From contig JAOHHF010000001.1 of assembly GCA_028099475.1 (NCBI GenBank), positions 1-64,000 of the forward strand: 64,000 nucleotides of DNA, in the 5' to 3' direction. Of the stretch, positions 1 to 8,673 are shown piece by piece (within the stretch, counting starts at the first letter, position 1; each line of letters begins with the position of its first letter). The position numbers were made by a program, and so were the translations under genes. Under the pieces are notes generated by a model. That model had not been told where the DNA came from and did not search any database. It saw only the letters and a list, made by a program, of their open reading frames with translations. Source of the DNA: Candidatus Pelagibacter sp. Its GTDB lineage: Bacteria; Pseudomonadota; Alphaproteobacteria; Pelagibacterales; Pelagibacteraceae.

Positions 1-32
1 CGTTTTTAATATTATGAATATAAAACATAAAA

Positions 33-215
33 TGTGTTAGAGCTATATTTATTTTGTGTTATAGTTATTAATATTATCATATTTTTAAAAAAGTCAATAA
101 AATCAACATTTTTTATATTTTCAATAAATTTATTGATTTGTGTTAGAGATAATTTTAATTTTTGTCCTATGTGTTAGAGATAATTTATATTTTTTATCCT
201 GTGTGTTAGAGATAA
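33..215. repeat. Short direct repeats, core TGTGTTAGAGATAA
   Basis: The core TGTGTTAGAG begins at 33, 139, 170 and 202, with a one-mismatch copy at 55 (TGTGTTATAG). The last three copies share the longer 14-base core TGTGTTAGAGATAA and are spaced 31 and 32 bases apart. Two of them are preceded by a similar T-run followed by a TCCT sequence, so the unit is roughly the whole 31-32 bases. This could be an operator array or a decaying minisatellite; the function is unknown. Confidence 0.65.
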
Positions 216-401
216 ATATGAATATTAACAAAAACTCAATCGGCCTTACATTGCTCATTCCTTTAGGATAATATATATAAATTTTAACATTGATCCATCA
301 ATTGTCGAATATTAAGGATAACAATATTAAATTTTAATACAATTTATATTATGATTAAAGCCTATATATGGTGGCTAAACTCAAATTAACTAATTAAATC
401 T

Positions 402-616
402 GATTTATGGCAAATTATGAGAGATATCACTCTAAATAAGAGATTTGACTACCCGGATAGGATTTATAGGAAATTATGAGAGATTTCGCTCTAAATAAGA
501 GATTTGACTACCCAGATAGGATTTATAGGAAATTATGAGAGATTTCGCTCTAAATTAGAGTTTTGAGTACGATTACAAGATTTATAGCAAATTATCAGAT
601 ATTTGACCCAAAATTG
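402..616. repeat. 59-bp tandem repeat, about 3.6 copies
   Basis: Copies start at 402, 461, 520 and 579, each beginning GATTTAT. Copies one and two agree at 54 of 59 positions and copies two and three at about 50 of 59. The fourth keeps the first ~20 bases, then appears to lack about 19 internal bases before a TTTGACCC remnant. Each full unit contains AGAG...CTCT...AGAG, which can fold into alternative small hairpins; in copy three the sequence CTCTAAATTAGAG is a 6-bp inverted repeat around one base. No coding potential was seen. Confidence 0.8.
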
Positions 617-725
617 GAATTATTACATGAAACTGGGAGTAATTACTCTTATTAACTGGAAACTATCCCTTAAACATTTTTACTCTATCTTAAGGAGTGT
701 AAATAAAAACATCTATCCATAATTA

Positions 726-2072
726 TTAACCATCAACCGTTACAATTGTTAAATCATCCTTTTGTATTCGACCAGATTTAATTATATCCTCAATAATCTT
801 GTTTAATCTTTCATGGTTTGGAATTGGTTGATACTTTTTTATATAATCTTTAAATCCTTCTGCCTCTAACATATTTCCTTTAGCATCTCTTATTTCAGTA
901 ATACCATCAGTAAAAATATACATTGAGCTGTTTGAAAAATTAATTTTAGTTTCTTTAAATTTAAACTTAGGAGCAATACCTAAAGGAGGTCCTGCTTCTT
1001 CAAAATTAGAAAAGTTTCCATCTTTAGAATAAATTAACGGAGGTTCATGACCAGCGTTTGATAAAGTTAATTCTTTTTTGTTACTATCATAAATTCCAAC
1101 CAACATTGTTACAAACATTCCTCTTGAAGTAGTTTCACAAATTTCTGTATTTAAAATATCTAGAAGACCTGCTGCAGAAAAATTTGATTTACTTAGACAT
1201 CTATAAAGACTAGATGCTTTAGACATTAGTAAAGAGGATTTAATTCCTTTACCTGACACATCTGCAACTCCAAATCCATAAACTCCATTAGATAATTCTG
1301 AAAAATTATAAAAGTCTCCAGAAACAACTTTTGCAGGGATATTTATTCCAGCAATAGGAAAATTTTCTTTAATGTTTTGAGATAGTAATGTTTTTTGAAT
1401 CTCACCAACAATTTCTATTTCTTTTTCTATTCTATTTTTAACAATCAAATCTTTTGCCATCTTAGCATTTCTAATCGCTAATGCAGCAGGACCAGATAAA
1501 GTTTCTAAAAGTTTTCTATCGCTTTCCTCAAAAAGTTTGTTGTCTGTTTTTTTATTTAAACAATGAATAACACCAATACATTCATCTGAAACAATTAATG
1601 GTGAACATAAAACAGAATAAGTTGTAAAATTTGTTTTATTATCTAAATCAAAATAAAATTCTGCAATTTCTCTTACATCCTTTCTAACATCTCCAACTCT
1701 TATACATTGTTTCATGAGTGCTGCTTTTCCCATGACACCTTGAGTAATTGGAATTTCAAAATCTTCTAGATATGCTTGGTGTTTTGATGCAATACATTGA
1801 AAGTTTTGCTTATCATTATCTATTAAAAAAATGTTAGCAGCTTGAGCATTAATTCTTTTAATAATTAGCTCTAATGAAGTTTGTAATGTTTCTTTTAAAT
1901 CAAGAGTTTTAGCAAACTCCTGGCTCATTTTTGTAACTAATTCTAAGTCTTTAACGCTTGTATTGTCGACTTTTACTGTTTCTGTTTTTTTAGCACCAAA
2001 GAACATGTTATTTATAAATTGATATTCATTAAATTTTTGATAGTTTTGAGACTGATGGAACTCATTATTCAT
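726..2072 (-). CDS. GAF-domain PP2C-type (SpoIIE/RsbU-like) serine phosphatase
   Basis: This 448-residue cytoplasmic protein has a GAF-like sensor domain at about residues 50-205 and a SpoIIE/PP2C phosphatase domain at about 240-447. The metal-binding acids are in place: GDFY with Asp253, DVSGKG with Asp271, TDG with Asp389 and KDD at 438-440. Relatives such as RsbU dephosphorylate anti-sigma-factor antagonists in partner-switching stress pathways. No antagonist or anti-sigma gene is visible nearby, so the substrate is unknown. A TTAGGA stretch sits just upstream of the ATG. The gene is divergent from the prepilin peptidase, with about 100 bases between them. Confidence 0.85.
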   Translation of the reverse strand: MNNEFHQSQNYQKFNEYQFINNMFFGAKKTETVKVDNTSVKDLELVTKMSQEFAKTLDLKETLQTSLELIIKRINAQAANIFLIDNDKQNFQCIASKHQAYLEDFEIPITQGVMGKAALMKQCIRVGDVRKDVREIAEFYFDLDNKTNFTTYSVLCSPLIVSDECIGVIHCLNKKTDNKLFEESDRKLLETLSGPAALAIRNAKMAKDLIVKNRIEKEIEIVGEIQKTLLSQNIKENFPIAGINIPAKVVSGDFYNFSELSNGVYGFGVADVSGKGIKSSLLMSKASSLYRCLSKSNFSAAGLLDILNTEICETTSRGMFVTMLVGIYDSNKKELTLSNAGHEPPLIYSKDGNFSNFEEAGPPLGIAPKFKFKETKINFSNSSMYIFTDGITEIRDAKGNMLEAEGFKDYIKKYQPIPNHERLNKIIEDIIKSGRIQKDDLTIVTVDG

Positions 2073-2171
2073 AGTCCTAACTTCTACTTACACCTTACAG
2101 ACGCAATGATGCTTGTACAATATTGCATTGATGGTTTCATAGAACTGTCCTCCAAAATTAAATTATAAGTT

Positions 2172-2936
2172 GTGTTATATCTTATAGCATTTATCTTTGG
2201 AAGTATATGGGGTAGCTTTAGTAACGTTTGTATCCATAGAATTCCTGACGATATAAGCGTTGTAACAGGAAGATCCCACTGTCCATCCTGTAAAACCCTA
2301 ATTAAATGGCACGATAACATTCCATTATTTTCATATTTGTTTTTAAAAGCAAAATGTAGAGGTTGTTCAGCTAAAATTAATATTAAATATTTTTTAGTAG
2401 AATTAATATCAGCAATAAATTTTGTAGTAATTTTTCATTTCTTTGGGGTTTCATTAACTACTCTTCTTTTTTTTATTTTAAGCATCTGTTTTGTGATCAT
2501 TTTTTTTATTGATTTAAAACATTTCATAATCCCAAATGAGCTAACATACCCTCTTATGATAATTGGTTTATTAAAATCATTTGATCCAAATTTAAATACC
2601 ACTCTGTTTCCAAATTTAGTTAACTCTTTAATAGGTGGTTTGTTTGGTTACATAATCATTTGGTTAATAATTTTTACTTATAAAAAATTAAGAAACAAAG
2701 AAGGAATGGGTTTGGGTGATGCTAAATTACTTTCTGTAATTGGTTTTTGGTTTGGATGGGCTTCAATTCCTTTTGTAATATTTTTTTCATCTGTCATTGC
2801 ACTTTTAAGTGTTGTCCCAGATATAATTAAAAATAAAAAAGATCTTTCGTCTCAAATACCTTTTGGTCCCTATTTAATTATAGGAAACTTAGTTTTTCTT
2901 ATTTTTAATGAACAGATAAGATTATTTTTGAATTAA
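2172..2936 (+). CDS. pilD: Prepilin peptidase / N-methyltransferase (type IV pilus)
   Basis: This inner-membrane A24 aspartic protease cleaves the leader of type IV prepilins and methylates the new N-terminus. At 254 residues with several membrane segments it has the usual length. The N-terminal domain has GSF.NV..HR.P and the two zinc CxxC pairs (Cys37/Cys40 and Cys62/Cys65). The catalytic aspartates lie in FIDLKHFIIPN (Asp114) and the GMGLGDAKLL motif. GTG is the first possible start because an in-frame stop lies two codons upstream. Its likely substrates are the minor pilins encoded at 9262-12344. Confidence 0.93.
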   Translation: MLYLIAFIFGSIWGSFSNVCIHRIPDDISVVTGRSHCPSCKTLIKWHDNIPLFSYLFLKAKCRGCSAKINIKYFLVELISAINFVVIFHFFGVSLTTLLFFILSICFVIIFFIDLKHFIIPNELTYPLMIIGLLKSFDPNLNTTLFPNLVNSLIGGLFGYIIIWLIIFTYKKLRNKEGMGLGDAKLLSVIGFWFGWASIPFVIFFSSVIALLSVVPDIIKNKKDLSSQIPFGPYLIIGNLVFLIFNEQIRLFLN

Positions 2937-3002
2937 AAATATAACCCAGAGTGGTCGATTAACCATTAGAATTATTTTTTAAATTAATATAGATCAGTGC
3001 AT

Positions 3003-3716
3003 ATGAAAAAATTTCTTTCCATAATAGCCATATTCACTTTATCTTTTTATATATTGGTTGAATTTATAGGAGACAGATTAATTAAAAATATATTAGAAGA
3101 TAATATTTCCATTTCATTAAATAGAGAAGTATCAATTAAAAAATTAACTATTGATTATTTAAATGGTGAAGCTCGTGCAAATAACATTAAGATACTTAAC
3201 AAAAAGTTTAAGGGTAATTTAGCAGAAGTAGATTTTGTTAAAGTAAATTTAGATACATTCTCAATTTTTTCTAATGATATATTGATTAACGATGTTCAAT
3301 TAAACAATATAAATTTAAATTATTATTTTAAATTTTCTGACAGAATTACTTCAGACAATTTAAGAAATCTTCAACAAGATCTGGAATTTAAAAATACCGA
3401 CTCTCAATCAAGCAAATACTTTAATATTAAAAACCTAGATGCTAAAAATATTAATTTAGCCGTATTATCTTCTAATTTTGATTTTGAAAAAACCTTTTCA
3501 ATTAATGATATGAATTTTAAAGATATTGGTAATACTAAGGATAGTAAAAACTACAAAGATATTTTAAAAAAAGTATTTAAAGACATGGTGGTTGATGTGC
3601 GAGAAAAAATAATGAGTAATAATTTATTAGATGCTGTTAAAAATTTAGATATCAAGCAAATAGAGGATAAAGTAAAAGACAAATTAAAGAACAAGCTGAA
3701 AGGTTTGATTAACTAA
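3003..3716 (+). CDS. AsmA-like envelope protein, N-terminally anchored
   Basis: A protein of about 237 residues with one N-terminal membrane segment (MKKFLSIIAIFTLSFYILVE) followed by a mostly periplasmic Lys/Asn/Ile-rich region. The 'vsIkkLtIdYlnGeArAnNIkI' style of the first 100 residues resembles the N-terminus of AsmA/DUF748 proteins, which act at the envelope, but the length is far below typical members. I chose ATG at 3003; GTG at 2997 is in frame and would add two residues. It is followed directly by a small membrane protein with no spacer, suggesting co-transcription. Function unknown. Confidence 0.6.
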   Translation: MKKFLSIIAIFTLSFYILVEFIGDRLIKNILEDNISISLNREVSIKKLTIDYLNGEARANNIKILNKKFKGNLAEVDFVKVNLDTFSIFSNDILINDVQLNNINLNYYFKFSDRITSDNLRNLQQDLEFKNTDSQSSKYFNIKNLDAKNINLAVLSSNFDFEKTFSINDMNFKDIGNTKDSKNYKDILKKVFKDMVVDVREKIMSNNLLDAVKNLDIKQIEDKVKDKLKNKLKGLIN

Positions 3717-3926
3717 ATGAATACTTTTTTATTTATCAACATTATTATTGCATCATTAAATATATTCATTTTAGTTTATGCGTATTCTTTAAATTTTTTT
3801 CCAATCAAATGGAGAAAAAAAATAAAACAAGATTCAATTGTTGGTTTAGCAATTATATTTATAACCATGCTTGATATGTTTGTTTGGGTTATATATTCCT
3901 ATTTTAGGTTGTTTTCAGCTTCTTAA
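3717..3926 (+). CDS. Small two-helix membrane protein
   Basis: A 69-residue protein with two predicted membrane helices at about residues 4-26 and 42-64, separated by a short basic loop containing KWRKKIKQD. Its ATG starts at the base after the upstream stop codon, so the two genes are almost certainly co-transcribed and possibly translationally coupled. I recognise no family. It converges on pilY1, with 31 bases between the two stop codons. Confidence 0.6.
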   Translation: MNTFLFINIIIASLNIFILVYAYSLNFFPIKWRKKIKQDSIVGLAIIFITMLDMFVWVIYSYFRLFSAS

Positions 3927-3957
3927 AGCCACTTGTGAGAGAGTGTTATAACTTGAA

Positions 3958-6900
3958 TTAATATCCTGTATCTCTCCAACCACCTGTATTTGATAAAACC
4001 TCACCAGGAACAGCTATAACAGAATATAAAGTATCACTGTCTTCACTAGGTCCTGCAACGTTTGCATAAAGTTTGTCACCAAATATTACTAATTCAGATA
4101 AAACCCCTTCTCTAATGAATGTACAGTTGCTTCCGTTAGCTTCCGCGCCTTTAACAAGTTTATGTGAATTATTTGTTCCACATTCATCATCTGCTACACA
4201 AATATATGCATTTCCAATATTACATCGATTTGATCCTGGAGGCGGTTCATAAACTGGAAAATACACTTGTCCTTTAAATAAAGTTGGTGGGGCAGACGCT
4301 TTTCTGTGTGAATTATTATCGCCTGGTGTATCTAAATGGATTACCCAGGCACTTTCTGCAGAGTCTGGGCAAAGAGCACCATCAGTATCTCCTGTAACAT
4401 CTGAGCAAACAGTTGCATCATCAATCGATTTAGCGTTATCAGCTCCTGTATGAGCTGTGGATGTAAAAGCTTGATCATTAAATGAAGGAATAGTAACTCC
4501 ATTTAAATGTTTAAAATAAGGATAATCAAAATCTCTAATCCCATATAAAATATTATCCATATTTCTATTTATATCTCCAAGTTTATTAAAGTCTCCAGTA
4601 CCACCAAACAACCAAAAATCTTTTGTAGTAACTCCTACTCCTGCATCCATTGAGAAAAAAGTATATCGTTTATTGGTAGTACTAGCGTTTAATCTAAATA
4701 ATGTTGTTTGATCAAATAATTTAGCATCATTTTTTGTAGAGTCTGTTAAATTTATTTTAGTAATTTTTCCTTCTCTATCATTAATATAAACCATTGCCCC
4801 ACGCCAAGGAATTCCAAATCCTGTATCAGGGGTGATCACAAGTGGAGAAGTTGGAACCGCATTATTAATATCACTACCGTTAGGGGTTTCAATTATATCA
4901 TTTCCAAGAGCCACACCTGCTGGCGATGTATCAACAATTGTAATTGGTCCACCGTTTTGATCTCCACCGTAAAGTTTTCCTGGCTCATCCATGTTATCTA
5001 ATTCAACCATAAACAAAGCAGAGCCCGCACATAAATTATTATTAGCCATCCCTGCACCCATAATTGCAACATATTTATCATTTGCTGGGTCTTCTCTCTC
5101 TGCTTCAATGTCTGATGGTAATCTTACAATTCTTGGTGTTGACCAAGTCTCACCTAATTTACTATAGTCAAAGAAAGGATCAATTCCAGAAGATGATGTG
5201 CATGAGGTTTGAACAAATATATTTGTTGTTTCTCTTGTTTCATTAACACTTCCACCTGGATTATAAATTTTATCTTCATCAAAAGTAATTACAAATTGAC
5301 CATCGATCATTCTTGCATCTGAAAATTCTACTGGCAAAAATTCACCATCAACCATTTCTGAAACATTTATCATGTTTTGAGGTATGGATTGATTATTTGG
5401 GGTATTAAAAGATATATCACTAAAAGTGAAAGTTCTTCCTATATAACAAGAAGCAGTTCCAGCAGTTTTAAATTCTCCGGTCACATCAGCATCAGACTGA
5501 CATACAGCAATTGCATCTTGATTAGTAGTCGTCTCCGAGTCGATGGCTTCATCAGCAGTAACAGCTTCATTTAAATTTGATTGCGCTTTTAGGGCTTCAT
5601 CTGAAGCAGATATTTCTGCAGAGCTTGAAAAATACTCTAATTCTCTAACTTCTCCTTCGTTGTCCATAATATATACAACATTATTAATATAATCATTATA
5701 TACACTGAACATATGCATTGGTCCTAAACCATCTCTTACTAGTGGATTGGTTACATCTAATACTGAAAAACCAGATCCACCTCTTCCAAACGGTTGGAAT
5801 AATATGGTATGCCAACTTGCCGAACCTTCGACATCACCCTCTGGAGTTAAGCCTTTCATAAACACATCATGGACAACTGGGGAGCCGTCTACTCCAAACA
5901 CTGCATTACTACCTCCCTTAAATCCATCAATTGCTCCGTCAAGTCTGGAGTTAATTAATGTAGGTAATTTTCCAATTAAAAAGGGTGGTAAGAATGCCCA
6001 TTCTTCATTTCCTGTTTCAGCAGAAAAAGCATGGAGTAATCCACTGTTAGAACCTGCATATAAAATATTTCTTCTGTTTGATTGTGTAGATTTAAAGGCT
6101 TGATAATTATTTATAGTTCTAAAGTAAGCTTCTTGGTTATTATCAGTAAATTGGGTATTTCCATCTGGTGCGCCAATTTCAATTAATTGAGAATGATATA
6201 TATCTCCAAGAACATGGCTTCTTAACTCTGTAGTGTCACAATCTCCATCATAATCAAAAAAATCTTGACCAGCTAAAAAACGTAGAATTCCATCCCGCTC
6301 ATCATCTGTAGTATCATCACCACCACAATTTGATGTTGAGGAATGATAATTTCTAAGAACATATCCTAGTCTTTCCATCTCAGGTTCTAAAGTTGGTGCA
6401 GTAGCCTCATTAACGTTATCCCAATTTCCTAAATAATCTAAACTTTCATCTGCAATGGGTGTCCATATATTTCTACTATCAGCTGTACCAGGATCTATAG
6501 GCCCGCCAGCTGCTTGCGTTCTTACTCGAACCGCCGCATCCCAGTTTCCTGGTGCGTTAGGATCATGTTCAACTGTTCCATCTGCATTTAAAGTTTTCCT
6601 TAATATGGTTCCTTTCCACTCTCCAAATTGTTCATAAGCAAATTGCGCTTGGTATAATGAACCCCCTTGTTGAATGGTTGCTGTAATGGATGGTGCGGTA
6701 AATGCTAATCGCTCAGCTAAAATTTGTCTAATTTTCTGCTGAAGCTCAGTTTGAAGTTCCAGAGGGGTAGTAGCTACAATAGTTTGTTCACAATCTTCAC
6801 CCCCTGCTGCATCACATGAACCAACTAAAGCTAATTCATCAAATCTATTCATACCACTAGCTTTTATTCCATCTCCATAAGCAACCATCAAAGTTTTAAT

Positions 6901-8670
6901 TCCTAATTCCTCTCTCATTCTCGTAAGTCTGCCTGCTGTACGCCCTTGAAAACTAGTTGAAGCAGTTCCTGTACCAGACATCTCACCATCACCAATAACA
7001 ATTACATAATTTAACTGACAGTCAGAGTTTGGGTCATGAGGAGAAACTGGACCAAAAAAATAATCATGAGCAATCTGAGAAAATGCTTCAGAGTCTGTAC
7101 CCCACTCCACTCCTAATCTTTCAACAACAGGAATAGCGTTACCAGCACCCTCTGGACCAATTCCAACATTTAAACAAGAATTACCAGTACATATTCTGCT
7201 TCGACCAGCAGGATGATTGCCAGACCAACCTCCGTAATAACTACAAGAATTACCATTACTATGGCAAAATTGACCACCTCTTCTATCTCTTCTTCCCTGA
7301 CTACCTTCGCCAGCGTTCCAGTGACCAAAACCAAAATTAGCACCACTAGTTAAAGTACTATCTGTCAAAACAGCAATAATTGCTGCTTTTGCTCCGTCTA
7401 GTCTTGTTATTTTTGGCCCACCATATTGAATTTGCCAAGCTGTATTTCTATTTGCAGATGTAAAATTAGCTTCTGTTAATTCATCAACATAACTATTATG
7501 ACTAAATAAAATTCGCCCACCAGATTTACTTATAGCAGTTAGTGCATTTGTAACTCTAACGCTATCAGCAGCTAAATTTCCAGCAGTTTGACCAGCGTTT
7601 GAAAGTGAACTAGCGGTTCCTAGACCAGTAATACGTGTACAATTACTCCCCGTCCATTGTACTCTTACAACTTCTCTTCCGCTACCTCCTACAAATAAAA
7701 TATCATCGTCATTGCTAGATAACTCAAATTGTTTAATTTGGTTTATAGTTGAGTTACCGGTACCACGACAAAAACTTTTTGGACCTCTGGCAGTTGAAAT
7801 TACATTTTGTCCTCCAACATTTCTTGTTGCATATTCGTAAAGATGTCCGTCATCAGAAATATACATTCTTGTAGAGTCGCTATTTAATCTATAACGGTTT
7901 CCGTCATATATTCTGCCCCACACATCAGTTTTACCTTTACCTGTACCTGTAACTTCTTCGCAATCAGCTTGATTTAGATTACAGGTCATTTGAAAAGCAT
8001 TTTTTTTACCTACTCTACCAAAAACTCCTACTATGATATGTCCTGCTGCATTAGCGCTAATGTCCATACCGCGGATATGTTTTACACTATTTACCGTTAG
8101 TGCAAGTCTACATCTATATTGTGTATCAAGGGCAATAACTGCAACAGAAGAGGACCTATCATCAAATTGAACAGCAAATAAAAGATTTTCGTTACTGATA
8201 TTAGTTCCTGGAACAGTTACTCCTGTTACATAGCGAGCTTCATGATATTTTCTAGTTGTAGAAATAGAATGATTAGTTGTTCTGGATCCATCCCTTAAAC
8301 GGTAATCACATCGTTGATCAGTATTACTTCCTGCCCACCAAGTATCTCTTGTATAAGATCTTCCAGTGGTTCCATGGGTTCCTGTAAAGTTAATTCTCTC
8401 ACCAGCAGAATTAAAAAGATATAATCCTCCCAGCTTTCCATCGGCACTTGTTAAAACCCTATTTCCATTTCCATCGATTGTAATGGAGCTTATAGCAGGA
8501 ATACCATCTCCTAATGTACGTCTCATACTAGCAGAGCTATCTAATAAAATTAAAATATTAGCTGGTACATCCCCTTCACCTGATCCAGGTGGCAATGGTT
8601 TTGCATAAGATGTTTGATTAAAATTAATAATTAAAATTAATAAACTAAATAATTTAAATAATATTTTCAT
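3958..8670 (-). CDS. pilY1: PilY1-type pilus tip adhesin / assembly protein
   Basis: A 1570-residue secreted protein with a signal peptide ending near SYA (residue 23). A von Willebrand A metal site begins with Asp44-x-Ser46-x-Ser48, and the rest of that domain resumes at about residue 415 (RLDGAK) and continues to VIGDGEMSG, so a ~360-residue insert splits it. The C-terminal half has typical PilY1 signatures: RSHVLGDIYHS at about 820, then an AGSNSGLLHAF...EWAFLPP propeller blade. PilY1 proteins sit at the pilus tip and influence pilus assembly, adhesion and retraction. It is the last gene of the operon that begins with pilT. Parts are visibly less AT-rich than neighbouring genes. Confidence 0.9.
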   Translation of the reverse strand: MKILFKLFSLLILIINFNQTSYAKPLPPGSGEGDVPANILILLDSSASMRRTLGDGIPAISSITIDGNGNRVLTSADGKLGGLYLFNSAGERINFTGTHGTTGRSYTRDTWWAGSNTDQRCDYRLRDGSRTTNHSISTTRKYHEARYVTGVTVPGTNISNENLLFAVQFDDRSSSVAVIALDTQYRCRLALTVNSVKHIRGMDISANAAGHIIVGVFGRVGKKNAFQMTCNLNQADCEEVTGTGKGKTDVWGRIYDGNRYRLNSDSTRMYISDDGHLYEYATRNVGGQNVISTARGPKSFCRGTGNSTINQIKQFELSSNDDDILFVGGSGREVVRVQWTGSNCTRITGLGTASSLSNAGQTAGNLAADSVRVTNALTAISKSGGRILFSHNSYVDELTEANFTSANRNTAWQIQYGGPKITRLDGAKAAIIAVLTDSTLTSGANFGFGHWNAGEGSQGRRDRRGGQFCHSNGNSCSYYGGWSGNHPAGRSRICTGNSCLNVGIGPEGAGNAIPVVERLGVEWGTDSEAFSQIAHDYFFGPVSPHDPNSDCQLNYVIVIGDGEMSGTGTASTSFQGRTAGRLTRMREELGIKTLMVAYGDGIKASGMNRFDELALVGSCDAAGGEDCEQTIVATTPLELQTELQQKIRQILAERLAFTAPSITATIQQGGSLYQAQFAYEQFGEWKGTILRKTLNADGTVEHDPNAPGNWDAAVRVRTQAAGGPIDPGTADSRNIWTPIADESLDYLGNWDNVNEATAPTLEPEMERLGYVLRNYHSSTSNCGGDDTTDDERDGILRFLAGQDFFDYDGDCDTTELRSHVLGDIYHSQLIEIGAPDGNTQFTDNNQEAYFRTINNYQAFKSTQSNRRNILYAGSNSGLLHAFSAETGNEEWAFLPPFLIGKLPTLINSRLDGAIDGFKGGSNAVFGVDGSPVVHDVFMKGLTPEGDVEGSASWHTILFQPFGRGGSGFSVLDVTNPLVRDGLGPMHMFSVYNDYINNVVYIMDNEGEVRELEYFSSSAEISASDEALKAQSNLNEAVTADEAIDSETTTNQDAIAVCQSDADVTGEFKTAGTASCYIGRTFTFSDISFNTPNNQSIPQNMINVSEMVDGEFLPVEFSDARMIDGQFVITFDEDKIYNPGGSVNETRETTNIFVQTSCTSSSGIDPFFDYSKLGETWSTPRIVRLPSDIEAEREDPANDKYVAIMGAGMANNNLCAGSALFMVELDNMDEPGKLYGGDQNGGPITIVDTSPAGVALGNDIIETPNGSDINNAVPTSPLVITPDTGFGIPWRGAMVYINDREGKITKINLTDSTKNDAKLFDQTTLFRLNASTTNKRYTFFSMDAGVGVTTKDFWLFGGTGDFNKLGDINRNMDNILYGIRDFDYPYFKHLNGVTIPSFNDQAFTSTAHTGADNAKSIDDATVCSDVTGDTDGALCPDSAESAWVIHLDTPGDNNSHRKASAPPTLFKGQVYFPVYEPPPGSNRCNIGNAYICVADDECGTNNSHKLVKGAEANGSNCTFIREGVLSELVIFGDKLYANVAGPSEDSDTLYSVIAVPGEVLSNTGGWRDTGY

Positions 8671-8673
8671 AAA

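Larger units (their letters stand above)
1..725. other. Long non-coding spacer with two repeat arrays
   Basis: No reading frame of useful length or similarity is visible on either strand. The stretch is very AT-rich and lies downstream of the phosphatase gene, which reads leftwards and ends at 726. It contains short TGTGTTAGAG-type repeats in the first 215 bases, a 59-bp tandem repeat from 402 to about 616, and a 12-bp perfect palindrome at 637-648. Spacers elsewhere in this window are mostly under 100 bases, so this length is exceptional. I recognise no RNA family or tRNA here. Confidence 0.7.

Noticed and set aside
139..215. CRISPR array, because of regular 31-32 base repeat spacing
   Set aside because: The repeated core is only about 14 bases, the intervening bases are similar to each other instead of unique, copies are few, and no cas gene is in the window.
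2084..2320. Minus-strand frame of 78 codons overlapping the start of pilD
   Set aside because: It lies antisense to the well-supported PilD N-terminal domain and shows no protein-like pattern.
2940..2990. Rho-independent terminator after pilD
   Set aside because: TGGT-CGATTA-ACCA is only a 4-bp stem, and the T-run comes about 10 bases later; too weak to call.
5747..6103. 118-codon plus-strand frame inside pilY1
   Set aside because: It is antisense to conserved PilY1 sequence; the Pro/Ser-rich translation is typical of a shadow frame in this less AT-rich gene.
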